Notes: generated from the letters alone by a model not told the origin. DNA of 7,564 bases from an uncultured Parabacteroides sp. (GCA_900552415.1 USAD01000134.1:1-7564); one strand, 5' to 3'; positions 1 through 6,485 are shown, numbered from the stretch's first letter. Numbers and translations are program-made.

Positions 1-17
1 TTAACGGGATTGTATCA

Positions 18-56
18 CGAAGTAAATATCCCGGAAACAGTCACCTTGTTACTTCG
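18..56. repeat. 8-bp inverted repeat upstream of the TonB receptor gene
   Basis: CGAAGTAA at 18-25 is the exact reverse complement of TTACTTCG at 49-56, with 23 bp between. A second, shorter pair, CGGGAT at 5-10 and ATCCCG at 28-33, interleaves with it. The right arm coincides with the candidate -7 box of the receptor gene. The element could be an operator covering the promoter or, if transcription starts upstream of the window, an RNA fold. The 8-bp pair is unlikely but not impossible by chance in this space; the 6-bp pair could easily be chance. The rest of 1-79 shows no gene. Confidence 0.4.
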
Positions 57-58
57 CG
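49..58 (+). promoter_or_regulatory. Candidate -7 promoter box of the TonB receptor operon
   Basis: TTACTTCGCG ends 21 nt before the ATG at 80. It matches the TAnnTTCGCG boxes found upstream of the other three transcription units in this window, except for T in place of A at the second position. The Bacteroidota primary sigma factor is known to use TAnnTTTG at -7. No clear TTTG is visible at the -33 position. The support is position and similarity to the other boxes, so this is the weakest of the four. Confidence 0.35.
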
Positions 59-79
59 GTTGAATTAAAGAAGTGCAAG

Positions 80-2782
80 ATGACTCATAGAAAAGGAAAA
101 CGAAATTGGAGTTGGCTGGCCGGTCTGATGTTGACCGGGGCGACCGCTCTGCAGGCCGCGTCTATTAAGGGTGTCGTGAAAGACAAGGCTTCGAAGGAGG
201 CGTTGATCGGGGCGACCGTCCAGATAGTAGGTACGACAAATGGCACCATTACGGATTTTGATGGAAATTTTGAATTCCCGAACTTGGCGGACGGAAAATA
301 CCAGTTGGAGGTCCGTTATGTCTCTTATGAGACCATGATTTATACGGTAGAGATCAAGAATGACCAGGACGCTGTCCTTGAACTGGAGCTGTCGAACGAT
401 GGTGAGCAGCTGAGCGAGGTGACGGTTGTCGCTCGCAAGAACCTGGAGGGTGAGCGGATGTTGTTGCTCGAGCGCCAGAAATCGACGGTAGCGATCGAGA
501 ATATTGGAGCGAAGGAGATGAGCATCAAAGGTATCTCGAACGTTGAGGAGGGTGTCAAGAAGATCTCGGGTATCTCGATCGCATCGGCGGGTCAGTTGAT
601 CGTGCGTGGTTTGGGCGACCGTTACAGCGCTACGACGCTCAATGGGCTTCCGATCGCCTCTCCTAATCCCGACAACAAATTGATCCCGTTGGATATCTTC
701 CCTGCATCGACCGTCAAGAATATCACGGTGAGCAAGGTCTATGAGGCGGATGCTTTCGCTGATTATTCAGGCGCGTTGATTGATATCAGCACAAAGGAGC
801 AGACAGGCGAGGATTTTGTATCGTTGTCTTTCAATACGGGCGGCAAGTTCAATACGATCGGTGGCGATTTCTATCAGATGGATCGGGCCGGCTCGTTGTT
901 CAAGACTCCTTCGATCGACCCAAATGCCCTGGACATGGAATTGAGCGACTTCAATGATTATGTCGTCAACAATAACATATTCGATACCGATTTCTCGGTT
1001 GACAAGAAGACCGCTCTTCCGGAGTTTGGCGGTAACATCGGTGTTGGCAAGAATTTCTCGTTGGGCGTAGGTACTTTGAGTGTCTTGGCTTCCGGTGGCG
1101 TGAGCAACGACTTGCAGACAATGAAGAACGCGTCGATCCGTACGTTGGAGGCGGGAGGTAACGTCTTGAACGAGTTTAATTACGACAGTTACGCGACGGA
1201 GTTGAAGATCGCGGGCTTGGCCAATATCGGTTACTCTTGGGGGGCTGATCATATCGGTTACACCTTCTTCTATGCCCGCAACGCGGTTGATGATTATATG
1301 TTGCGAAAAGGTCGCGACTACGAGGATCATCAGTTGGTGGGCAGCAACAACGTGACACATATTTATACGTTGATGAACCATCAGCTGGGTGGTAACCATC
1401 AGTTTGGTGAGCAATGGCGACTGGAATGGGATGGTTCCTACAGCCAGACCAGTAGTGAGGAGCCCGACCGCCGACAGGTGATGTTCGAGGAGATGGAGGA
1501 TGGCAGCCTGGAGCTGTTTAAGCTGAACCGCCAGGAGACGATGCGTTATTTTGGCGACCTGAATGAGAATGAGTGGGTCGGTAACGTCTCGGGTGAGTAT
1601 CTTTTCGGTGATGCCAATAAGTTGCAGGCCGGTTTCTCAATTAAGGACAAGAGTCGCGAGTATATGTCTACCCGTTTCTATTACAACTTGAATAAACTGA
1701 ATCCGGAGGTAACCTCTCCTTACGATACGGATGGCTACTTGAACCAGTCCAATATCGAGAATGGGACGATCGTGATCGACCGGAAGAAACTGCCCAGTTA
1801 CAGTTATGATGCCGGTAACCGGATCTATGCCGGTTATGTTCAGGCGGATTATTATCCGACCGAGGCCTTGCTGATCAATTTGGGCTTGCGGTTCGAGTCG
1901 AGCCGTCAATGGGTGAATTATTACGATGATGGTGGCCGAGCGAAACGGAGTGAGTTGAACAAGGACGACCTGTTCCCGGCGATCAACGCCAAGTATAGCT
2001 TGGGCGGCGGCAAGGGCGATTTCCGGTTGTCGCTTTCAAGGACGGTTACCCGGCCGTCGTTCATTGAGATGGCGCCGTTCCTCTATCAGGAATCTTATGG
2101 ATCGGCACAGATTCGTGGTAATGCCGATTTGCAGAATGGTTACAACTATAACGTGGACTTGAGATATGAGTTGTTCCGTGAGAATAGTGACGATATGTTG
2201 GCCTTGACGGGCTATTACAAGATGTTGCAAGACCCGATCGAGCGGGTACAGTCCTTGTCCGGAGGTTCGGCTGTCCATTCGTTCCGCAACGCGGCCGATG
2301 GTTTGGCGACCGGCTTGGAGATCGAGCTGCGCAAGCAGATCATCCGCGACCTGAAGGTCAGCATGAATGCCTCTTTCATGTACACCAACGTGAAATTGCC
2401 TGATGGAGGCGCCTACACGAACAGCCAGCGTGCCTTGCAGGGTGCTTCGCCCTACTTGATCAATGCGGACGTGACTTATTCGCCCCGCTTCTCGGATACC
2501 CGAATGTTGAATCTCGCCTTGCTTTACAACCTGCAGGGACCACGAATTCATGCGGTCGGTATCTCCGGTTTGGGCGACGTGAAACAGCAACCGGTCCATA
2601 CGCTCGACTTCGTGGCGGGTTATCAGGTGAACGAGCGGTTTAACCTGAAGCTCCAGATGAAAGATATCCTGAATCGCGACGTGGTCTTCGTACAGGACGT
2701 ACCCAACGCCAATACCAAGATGGAGGTAGAGCGTTTCAAGCGGGGAGCAGGGTTCGAGATTGGAGCCTCATACAATTTCTAA
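80..2782 (+). CDS. TonB-dependent outer-membrane receptor
   Basis: This is an outer-membrane active-transport channel that imports a ligand using TonB/ExbBD energy. The 900-aa length suits a receptor with an N-terminal extension. Residues 1-27 are a signal peptide (basic start, hydrophobic core, cleavage near LQA-A). Residues 28-105 are a carboxypeptidase-regulatory-like domain (IKGVVKDK, then ALIGATVQIVGT and TDFDGNFEF). SEVTVVARK at 112-120 is a likely TonB-box region. The plug spans about 125-240, with RGLGDRYSATTLNGLP at 176-191 and NPDNKLIPLDIFP at 196-208. The rest is the beta-barrel, ending in the typical terminal Phe (IGASYNF). The ATG at 80 is chosen because it directly begins the signal peptide. 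There is no terminator before the lipoprotein gene 50 bp downstream, so the two are probably co-transcribed. The ligand is unknown. This is not a classic SusC, because the partner is not SusD-like. Confidence 0.95.
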   Translation: MTHRKGKRNWSWLAGLMLTGATALQAASIKGVVKDKASKEALIGATVQIVGTTNGTITDFDGNFEFPNLADGKYQLEVRYVSYETMIYTVEIKNDQDAVLELELSNDGEQLSEVTVVARKNLEGERMLLLERQKSTVAIENIGAKEMSIKGISNVEEGVKKISGISIASAGQLIVRGLGDRYSATTLNGLPIASPNPDNKLIPLDIFPASTVKNITVSKVYEADAFADYSGALIDISTKEQTGEDFVSLSFNTGGKFNTIGGDFYQMDRAGSLFKTPSIDPNALDMELSDFNDYVVNNNIFDTDFSVDKKTALPEFGGNIGVGKNFSLGVGTLSVLASGGVSNDLQTMKNASIRTLEAGGNVLNEFNYDSYATELKIAGLANIGYSWGADHIGYTFFYARNAVDDYMLRKGRDYEDHQLVGSNNVTHIYTLMNHQLGGNHQFGEQWRLEWDGSYSQTSSEEPDRRQVMFEEMEDGSLELFKLNRQETMRYFGDLNENEWVGNVSGEYLFGDANKLQAGFSIKDKSREYMSTRFYYNLNKLNPEVTSPYDTDGYLNQSNIENGTIVIDRKKLPSYSYDAGNRIYAGYVQADYYPTEALLINLGLRFESSRQWVNYYDDGGRAKRSELNKDDLFPAINAKYSLGGGKGDFRLSLSRTVTRPSFIEMAPFLYQESYGSAQIRGNADLQNGYNYNVDLRYELFRENSDDMLALTGYYKMLQDPIERVQSLSGGSAVHSFRNAADGLATGLEIELRKQIIRDLKVSMNASFMYTNVKLPDGGAYTNSQRALQGASPYLINADVTYSPRFSDTRMLNLALLYNLQGPRIHAVGISGLGDVKQQPVHTLDFVAGYQVNERFNLKLQMKDILNRDVVFVQDVPNANTKMEVERFKRGAGFEIGASYNF

Positions 2783-2832
2783 TGGATAATCAAACAGATA
2801 ACAATAAACTTACTTAAATATTAGCGAAGAAT

Positions 2833-4065
2833 ATGAAAACAACGAATTGGAAATTTTTAGCTTTGGCGTTTGCCGTAAGTACGAGTGTTTTTACCTCTTG
2901 TGGTGACGACGATGATCCAAATGTGGATCCAAATCCGGGTGGCGAGGACGAGACCTCTTATGTCTTGGATAAGGATATTACGGAAGACACCTCATTGGAG
3001 GCTGGCAAGACCTATACTTTGAGCGGTGGTATTCATGTGGTAGCTCCGGCGACACTGAACATTCCGGAAGGAGTGACTATCGTGGCTAAGAATGACGATC
3101 AAGTTGATTATATCCTGGTTGAGCAGGGTGCCAAGATCAATGCCCAGGGAACGGCCGAGAAACCGATCGTGATGACTTCCGACCTGAAGGAGCCGGGCGC
3201 TTGGGGTGGCGTTCACATCTGTGGTTATGCCCACACGAACGCGAGTGGTGGTACCGGAAAGTCTGAGATCGGTGACGCGAACTATGGTGGCGATAAGGAC
3301 GATGACAACTCAGGAACGATGCGTTATGTCCGTTTGGAGTACACGGGCTTCGCTTTCGATGAGGAGCACGAGGCTAACGGCTTGTCTCTCTATGGTGTTG
3401 GTAGCGGTACGACTTTGGAGTACATCCAGGCTTATAAGGGTTCTGATGATGGTATCGAGTTCTTCGGTGGCTCGGCTAATATCCGCAATTGCGTAGTGAC
3501 AAGCTGCAGCGACGACTCATTCGACTGGACTGAGGGCTGGAACGGTAAGGGTCAGTTCCTGGTGGCATACCAAGAGGGTAGCGAGAGCCTGGGTTATGAT
3601 TGCGACTGCCTGATCGAGGCGGATAACAACGGTAAGGATTTCGCCGCTACGCCAGTGGCTCATCCGGTTCTTTCTAACTTGACCTTGATCGGTAACGGTG
3701 GTGAGAAACAGGGTGTACGTTTGCGTGCCGGTACGCAGGTTGAGATGTATAACGCTTTGATCTGTGGTAAGGGCAAGGTCTTGACTGTTGAGACAACTGA
3801 GACAGAGAATGCTTTGAGCGACGGTACTTCCAAGTTGGAGAATGTTTCGATCGACGGCGAGTTGGAGTCTGAGAACAATATCTATACGAACGATATGTTC
3901 GCTGCCGCTACAGGCAACTTGACAAAGCAGGCATTCGAGTGGTCTGACCTGTATGTTGGTACTGAGGAGGGTGGTGCCGCTCCTGCGGATGGCTTCTTCA
4001 CGACAGCTAACTATAAGGGCGCTGTTGCTGCCGACAACAATTGGACAAGTGGATGGACACTTTAA
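2833..4065 (+). CDS. Surface-exposed lipoprotein of right-handed beta-helix type, partner of the TonB receptor
   Basis: This is a 410-aa predicted lipoprotein. Residues 1-22 form a type II signal peptide, and FTSC places the lipidated Cys at 23. GDDDDP follows directly, like the acidic export signal known to send Bacteroidota lipoproteins to the cell surface. Residues 24-43 are a flexible Asp/Pro/Gly linker. About 60-350 carry short repeating beta-strand turns (TLNIPEGVTIVAK, AQGTAEKPIVMTS, WGGVHICGYA, LSNLTLIGNGG) typical of parallel beta-helix proteins common in Bacteroidota. Conserved-looking acidic/aromatic segments are FAFDEEHEANG (173-183), GSDDGIEFFGG (203-213) and SDDSFDWTEGWNGKGQF (226-242), which could bind ligand or metal. 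Six Cys remain after the lipidated one. It ends in NWTSGWTL. No promoter box is visible in the 50-bp AT-rich gap after the receptor gene, and a terminator follows. Glycine codons are mostly GGT, hinting at high expression. No enzymatic motif is recognised and the substrate is unknown. Confidence 0.88.
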   Translation: MKTTNWKFLALAFAVSTSVFTSCGDDDDPNVDPNPGGEDETSYVLDKDITEDTSLEAGKTYTLSGGIHVVAPATLNIPEGVTIVAKNDDQVDYILVEQGAKINAQGTAEKPIVMTSDLKEPGAWGGVHICGYAHTNASGGTGKSEIGDANYGGDKDDDNSGTMRYVRLEYTGFAFDEEHEANGLSLYGVGSGTTLEYIQAYKGSDDGIEFFGGSANIRNCVVTSCSDDSFDWTEGWNGKGQFLVAYQEGSESLGYDCDCLIEADNNGKDFAATPVAHPVLSNLTLIGNGGEKQGVRLRAGTQVEMYNALICGKGKVLTVETTETENALSDGTSKLENVSIDGELESENNIYTNDMFAAATGNLTKQAFEWSDLYVGTEEGGAAPADGFFTTANYKGAVAADNNWTSGWTL

Positions 4066-4108
4066 TTATTATTCTATATTAACTGAGAAACACACACTTC
4101 TTTGAGGA

Positions 4109-4141
4109 GACCGCCGCGGCGTGAGCCGGGGCGGTTTTTTT
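4109..4141 (+). terminator. Rho-independent terminator of the receptor-lipoprotein operon
   Basis: ACCGCC (4110-4115) pairs with GGCGGT (4130-4135). After a G/G mismatch, CGGC (4117-4120) pairs with GCCG (4125-4128) around a GTGA loop, which is a GNRA tetraloop. T7 follows at 4135-4141, its first T pairing with A4110. It lies 44 bp after the lipoprotein stop codon. Confidence 0.9.
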
Positions 4142-4176
4142 GTTTCCAGGAACGGGGTGTCTTCCTTTTTTTGACT

Positions 4177-4186
4177 TACCTTCGCG
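4177..4186 (+). promoter_or_regulatory. Candidate -7 promoter box for the 279-aa lipoprotein gene
   Basis: TACCTTCGCG ends 24 nt before the ATG at 4211 and lies just after the upstream terminator. It differs from the Bacteroidota -7 consensus TAnnTTTG only by C for T at the seventh position. A T-rich tract (TTTTTTTG, 4166-4173) precedes it. No good -33 TTTG is seen at the usual distance. The box would give a short leader of roughly 15-20 nt. Confidence 0.6.
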
Positions 4187-4210
4187 ACAGGTTTAAAAAG
4201 ATTCTTTTGT

Positions 4211-5050
4211 ATGAGAGTAAAAGGTTGGATATTCGGGGTCGCCGCGCTGGCGTTGATCGTCTGCGGATGTGATGGCGACGGGAAGGCGGCACGTGCCCGT
4301 TTGGACAAGGCTCGCGAGATGTATGCGGCGAATGACTTGTTTGGTGCCAAGAACGAGATTGACAGTATACGGGCACTTTATCCGAAGGAGGTCGACGTGC
4401 TGCGCGAGAGCCTTTCGTTGATGCGGGAGGTGGAGCTTCGTGAGGCGGAACGGAATATCGCCTATTGCGATAGCTTGTTGCCTATTAAGGAGGCGGAGGC
4501 CGCCGAGCTTACGAAGGGGTTCACGTTCGAGAAGGACTCGGTTTATGAGGAGATCGGCAACTACATCTGGAAACAGCAGACCATCGAGCGCAACGTGCAG
4601 CGTTGCTATATCCGTTGTGGGGTGAGCGAGAAGGGCGAGATGTACCTGGCCAGTGTCTATTTCGGTGGACATCCGATCAACCATACCGGTATCCGGTTGA
4701 GCCTGAAGGACGGGCAATTCGCGACAACAGCTTCGATCCCGTTTGACGGCGGGTTGAATTACCGCTTCAAGGATATGGGCAATACGACCGAGGTGGTCAC
4801 CTATAAGGGCGAGAATGGCATGGAGGCGATCAAGTTCATCTATGTCAATCAAAAGGAGAGGATCAAGGTGGAATATACGGGAGGTAAGCCCTATGTGATC
4901 TATATTGCCGATGGCGACAAGCGGGCGATCGCGGCGACTTACGACTTGGCGACCGTCTTGAGCGACGTGGAGAATATGCGCACGCTGAAGGCGAAGTCGG
5001 AGAAAAAGATCGCCTACCTGAAAGCGAAACTGACGGGCGACGGGGAGTGA
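4211..5050 (+). CDS. Uncharacterised lipoprotein with helical N-terminal half and beta-rich core
   Basis: This 279-aa protein has no function I recognise. Residues 1-19 are a type II signal peptide ending in VCGC, with the lipidated Cys at 20; Cys at the -2 position is slightly unusual. DGDG follows, so the mature start is acidic. Residues 25-100 are strongly helical and Ala/Glu/Arg-rich (KAREMYAANDLFGAKNEIDSI, with a YPKEVDVL turn), resembling a short TPR-like repeat pair seen in many small Bacteroidota lipoproteins. About 130-235 are rich in alternating beta-strand residues (MYLASVYFGG, IRLSLKDGQF, IKFIYVNQ, PYVIYIADGD). Residues 245-275 look like a C-terminal coiled coil (LSDVENMRTLKAKSEKK). 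The only plausible start is the ATG at 4211, which begins the signal peptide. It has its own terminator upstream and promoter box, so it is probably monocistronic. It faces glycerate kinase tail to tail. It most likely sits in the outer or inner membrane, facing the periplasm or surface. Confidence 0.85.
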   Translation: MRVKGWIFGVAALALIVCGCDGDGKAARARLDKAREMYAANDLFGAKNEIDSIRALYPKEVDVLRESLSLMREVELREAERNIAYCDSLLPIKEAEAAELTKGFTFEKDSVYEEIGNYIWKQQTIERNVQRCYIRCGVSEKGEMYLASVYFGGHPINHTGIRLSLKDGQFATTASIPFDGGLNYRFKDMGNTTEVVTYKGENGMEAIKFIYVNQKERIKVEYTGGKPYVIYIADGDKRAIAATYDLATVLSDVENMRTLKAKSEKKIAYLKAKLTGDGE

Positions 5051-5067
5051 TCCCGGTGTTGACGGAT

Positions 5068-5177
5068 ATGCGTTCGTGATAGCCAATGCGAGCGTATGTG
5101 TGGGGCATCACGAACGTATGTATAAGCTCTCACGAACGTACGTGTCAGGCGACGTGAACGTATGTGTGGCGTGGGGC
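5068..5177. repeat. Five-unit tandem repeat, exact 22-bp period
   Basis: The core GAACGTATGTGT starts at 5156 (exact), 5134 (GAACGTACGTGT), 5112 (GAACGTATGTAT) and 5090 (GAGCGTATGTGT), each exactly 22 bp apart. A much degraded fifth unit in the same phase starts at 5068 (GCGT..GTG kept). The second half of each unit is less conserved; two units end in TCAC just before the next core. The period is not a multiple of three and the array lies between convergent genes, so it is not coding. Twenty-two bp is close to two helical turns. The function is unknown. Confidence 0.85.
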
Positions 5178-5183
5178 ACATAA

Positions 5184-5249
5184 CAGTGTATTTTTAGTTC
5201 CACTGCAGTGTATTGTAAATTCCACTGCAGTGGAACTGATTTTTTATGG
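5184..5249. repeat. Second 22-bp repeat family with palindromic ends
   Basis: Two adjacent 22-bp units, 5184-5205 and 5206-5227, match at 19 of 22 positions. Both begin CAGTGTATT and end TTCCACTG. A partial third unit at 5228 keeps only CAGTG before diverging. Unit ends are complementary (CAGTG/CACTG), so each junction is a palindrome. TTCCACTGCAGTGGAA at 5220-5235 is a perfect 16-bp palindrome. The family sits 6 bp after the end of the first 22-bp array but has a different sequence. Confidence 0.85.
5196..5245 (+). terminator. Hairpin plus T-run, probable terminator of the 279-aa lipoprotein gene
   Basis: AGTTCCACTGCAGTG (5196-5210) is the perfect reverse complement of CACTGCAGTGGAACT (5223-5237), giving a 15-bp stem with a 12-nt loop. 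T6 follows at 5240-5245 after a 2-nt gap. This fits a Rho-independent terminator for + strand transcripts, although it lies about 145 bp after the stop codon. On the - strand the stem is followed by A's and not T's, so it is not a standard terminator for glycerate kinase, though it might still slow polymerase. The hairpin is built out of the second 22-bp repeat family. Confidence 0.65.
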
Positions 5250-5267
5250 GAAGGTGCCGTGCCTCGT

Positions 5268-6407
5268 CTAGTCGGTCAATAATCGGCAAATTTGCTCGAC
5301 GGTGTTTTGGATACGGGCTTTGGCGACTTCCGGTCGCATGGCCTCTTCGAGCGTGGTCGGGCCGGGTTGGATGGAGAGCGCGGCCTTGAAGCCGGCCTGA
5401 TTGAGTTGAGCCTGGTCCTCGACAGCTCCGGCAATGAGTACGATGGGGATGTGGAGTGCTTGTGCTTCCCGGAGCAATCCGGAGGGGACTTTGCCCATGA
5501 GCGACTGGCGGTCGGCTTTACCCTCTCCGGTGATGATCAGGTCCGCGCCTTCAGCCTTTTGCCTGAATTGGAGCGCGTCCAGAAGGAGATCGATACCTGG
5601 GCGCAGGCGGGCACCAAGAAAAGCGACCAGTCCACCACCCATGCCACCTGCCGCTCCGGCACCTTCGAGCGTGTCAACGGATCGGCCGGTCTCCTTTCGG
5701 ATGACTTGGGCTAATGAGCGCAGGCCCTGATCCAGGCGATTGACCATCGTTGGGTTGGCGCCCTTTTGCGGGGCGAAGACATGGGCGGCGCCGTTCGGAC
5801 CATAAAACGGATTATTTACGTCGCAGGCGACGGTGAAGGTGGCCCCATCCAGGGCTGGGTGCTTGTGGCTATCATCCACATAAGCCACCTTTTCCAGGAT
5901 TTTACCGCCCATTCCCAGCTCTTGTCGCCCGTGGTCGAGGAAACGGAAGCCGAGCGCTTGGAGCATTCCGAGGCCGGCGTCGTTGGTGGCGCTTCCCCCA
6001 ATGCCGACGACGAAATGGCGGCAACCCCGGTCGAGGGCCTTGCGGATCAGCTCGCCGGTGCCATAGGTGGTCGTTTCCCAGGGATTCCTTTCTTCCGGCC
6101 TCAAGAGGGGCAGGCCACTGATGGCAGCCATCTCGATATAGGCGGTTTGGCCATCGGCGGAGAGGGCATAGCGGGTATCAATGAGTCGCGACAGGGGATC
6201 GTGGGCACGGGTGGCGACATATCGCCCGTTGGCGGCGGCGACGATTGTTTCCAGGAGCCCCTCGCCACCATCGGCGATGGGAAAACGCAGGACCTCGCAG
6301 TCCGGAAGCAGGCGATGGATTGCCTCACGGGCAGCGTCGCCCGCCTCACTGGAGGAGAGGCAACCTTTGAACGAGTCGATCGCGACACAGACTTTCTTCA
6401 GGATCAT
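5268..6407 (-). CDS. glxK: Glycerate kinase (GarK/GlxK family)
   Basis: This enzyme phosphorylates D-glycerate with ATP in the cytosol. Characterised GarK/GlxK members make 2-phosphoglycerate, which enters lower glycolysis. The 379-aa length is usual and the protein looks intact. Family motifs in order are DSFKG (11-15), ADGGEG (45-50), TTTYGTGELI (112-121), GIGGSATNDAG (135-145), ACDVNNPFYGPNGAA (194-208) with HVFAPQKGA (209-217), GAGAAGGMGGG (249-259) and TGEGKADRQSLMGK (293-306). The start ATG (6407 reading down) directly precedes the first beta-strand (ILKKVCVAIDSFKG), and an upstream ATG is out of frame. The stop is TAG. The gene is convergent with the 279-aa lipoprotein gene and divergent from guaA, so it is probably transcribed alone. 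Its coding sequence is visibly more GC-rich than the beta-helix lipoprotein gene and produces long antisense open frames that are not genes. The symbol is given at family level; which sugar-acid route feeds it is not visible here. Confidence 0.95.
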   Translation of the reverse strand: MILKKVCVAIDSFKGCLSSSEAGDAAREAIHRLLPDCEVLRFPIADGGEGLLETIVAAANGRYVATRAHDPLSRLIDTRYALSADGQTAYIEMAAISGLPLLRPEERNPWETTTYGTGELIRKALDRGCRHFVVGIGGSATNDAGLGMLQALGFRFLDHGRQELGMGGKILEKVAYVDDSHKHPALDGATFTVACDVNNPFYGPNGAAHVFAPQKGANPTMVNRLDQGLRSLAQVIRKETGRSVDTLEGAGAAGGMGGGLVAFLGARLRPGIDLLLDALQFRQKAEGADLIITGEGKADRQSLMGKVPSGLLREAQALHIPIVLIAGAVEDQAQLNQAGFKAALSIQPGPTTLEEAMRPEVAKARIQNTVEQICRLLTD

Positions 6408-6429
6408 GATTGTTCATTTTGATATCTGA

Positions 6430-6439
6430 CGCGAAAATA
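6430..6439 (-). promoter_or_regulatory. Candidate -7 promoter box for glycerate kinase
   Basis: Read on the - strand, 6439 down to 6430 is TATTTTCGCG, ending 22 nt before the ATG at 6407. It fits the TAnnTTCGCG pattern seen upstream of guaA and the 279-aa lipoprotein gene. No clear -33 TTTG is visible. It lies back to back with the guaA box, with only 36 bp between the two. Confidence 0.6.
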
Positions 6440-6475
6440 GGAAGAATTACGGATGGATAAACGCTGTTTTTTCCG

Positions 6476-6485
6476 TATATTCGCG
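6476..6485 (+). promoter_or_regulatory. Candidate -7 promoter box for guaA
   Basis: TATATTCGCG ends 23 nt before the guaA ATG at 6509 and matches TAnnTTCGCG. The implied leader is under about 20 nt, too short for a riboswitch or attenuator. The upstream contact region (6440-6475) is shared with the divergent glycerate kinase promoter. Confidence 0.6.

Noticed and set aside
15..26. Extra copy of the ATCACGAACG repeat core upstream of the receptor
   Set aside because: Only ATCACGAA is shared with 5107-5114; the rest differs, so it is likely chance.
767..1414. 215-codon - strand open frame inside the TonB receptor gene (also 2036-2599)
   Set aside because: Both are antisense shadows of a well-supported receptor. 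Neither has a signal, domain or promoter.
2783..2832. Separate promoter or terminator between the receptor and lipoprotein genes
   Set aside because: The 50-bp AT-rich gap holds neither a TAnnTTTG/TAnnTTCG box nor a hairpin.
2833..4065. SusD/RagB-like lipoprotein
   Set aside because: The position fits, but the sequence has beta-helix turns and lacks the helical, TPR-containing SusD character and length.
4193..5086. 297-codon open frame on the - strand covering the whole 279-aa lipoprotein gene
   Set aside because: It is antisense to a gene with a clear signal peptide, lipobox and promoter. Its translation is low-complexity in character with no domain motif, and the frame stays open because of codon bias in the real gene.
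5068..5249. CRISPR array
   Set aside because: The 22-bp units are directly contiguous with no unique spacers, and no cas genes are nearby.
5766..6422. 218-codon open frame on the + strand within glycerate kinase
   Set aside because: It is antisense to a gene with all family motifs intact, and its translation matches nothing I recognise.
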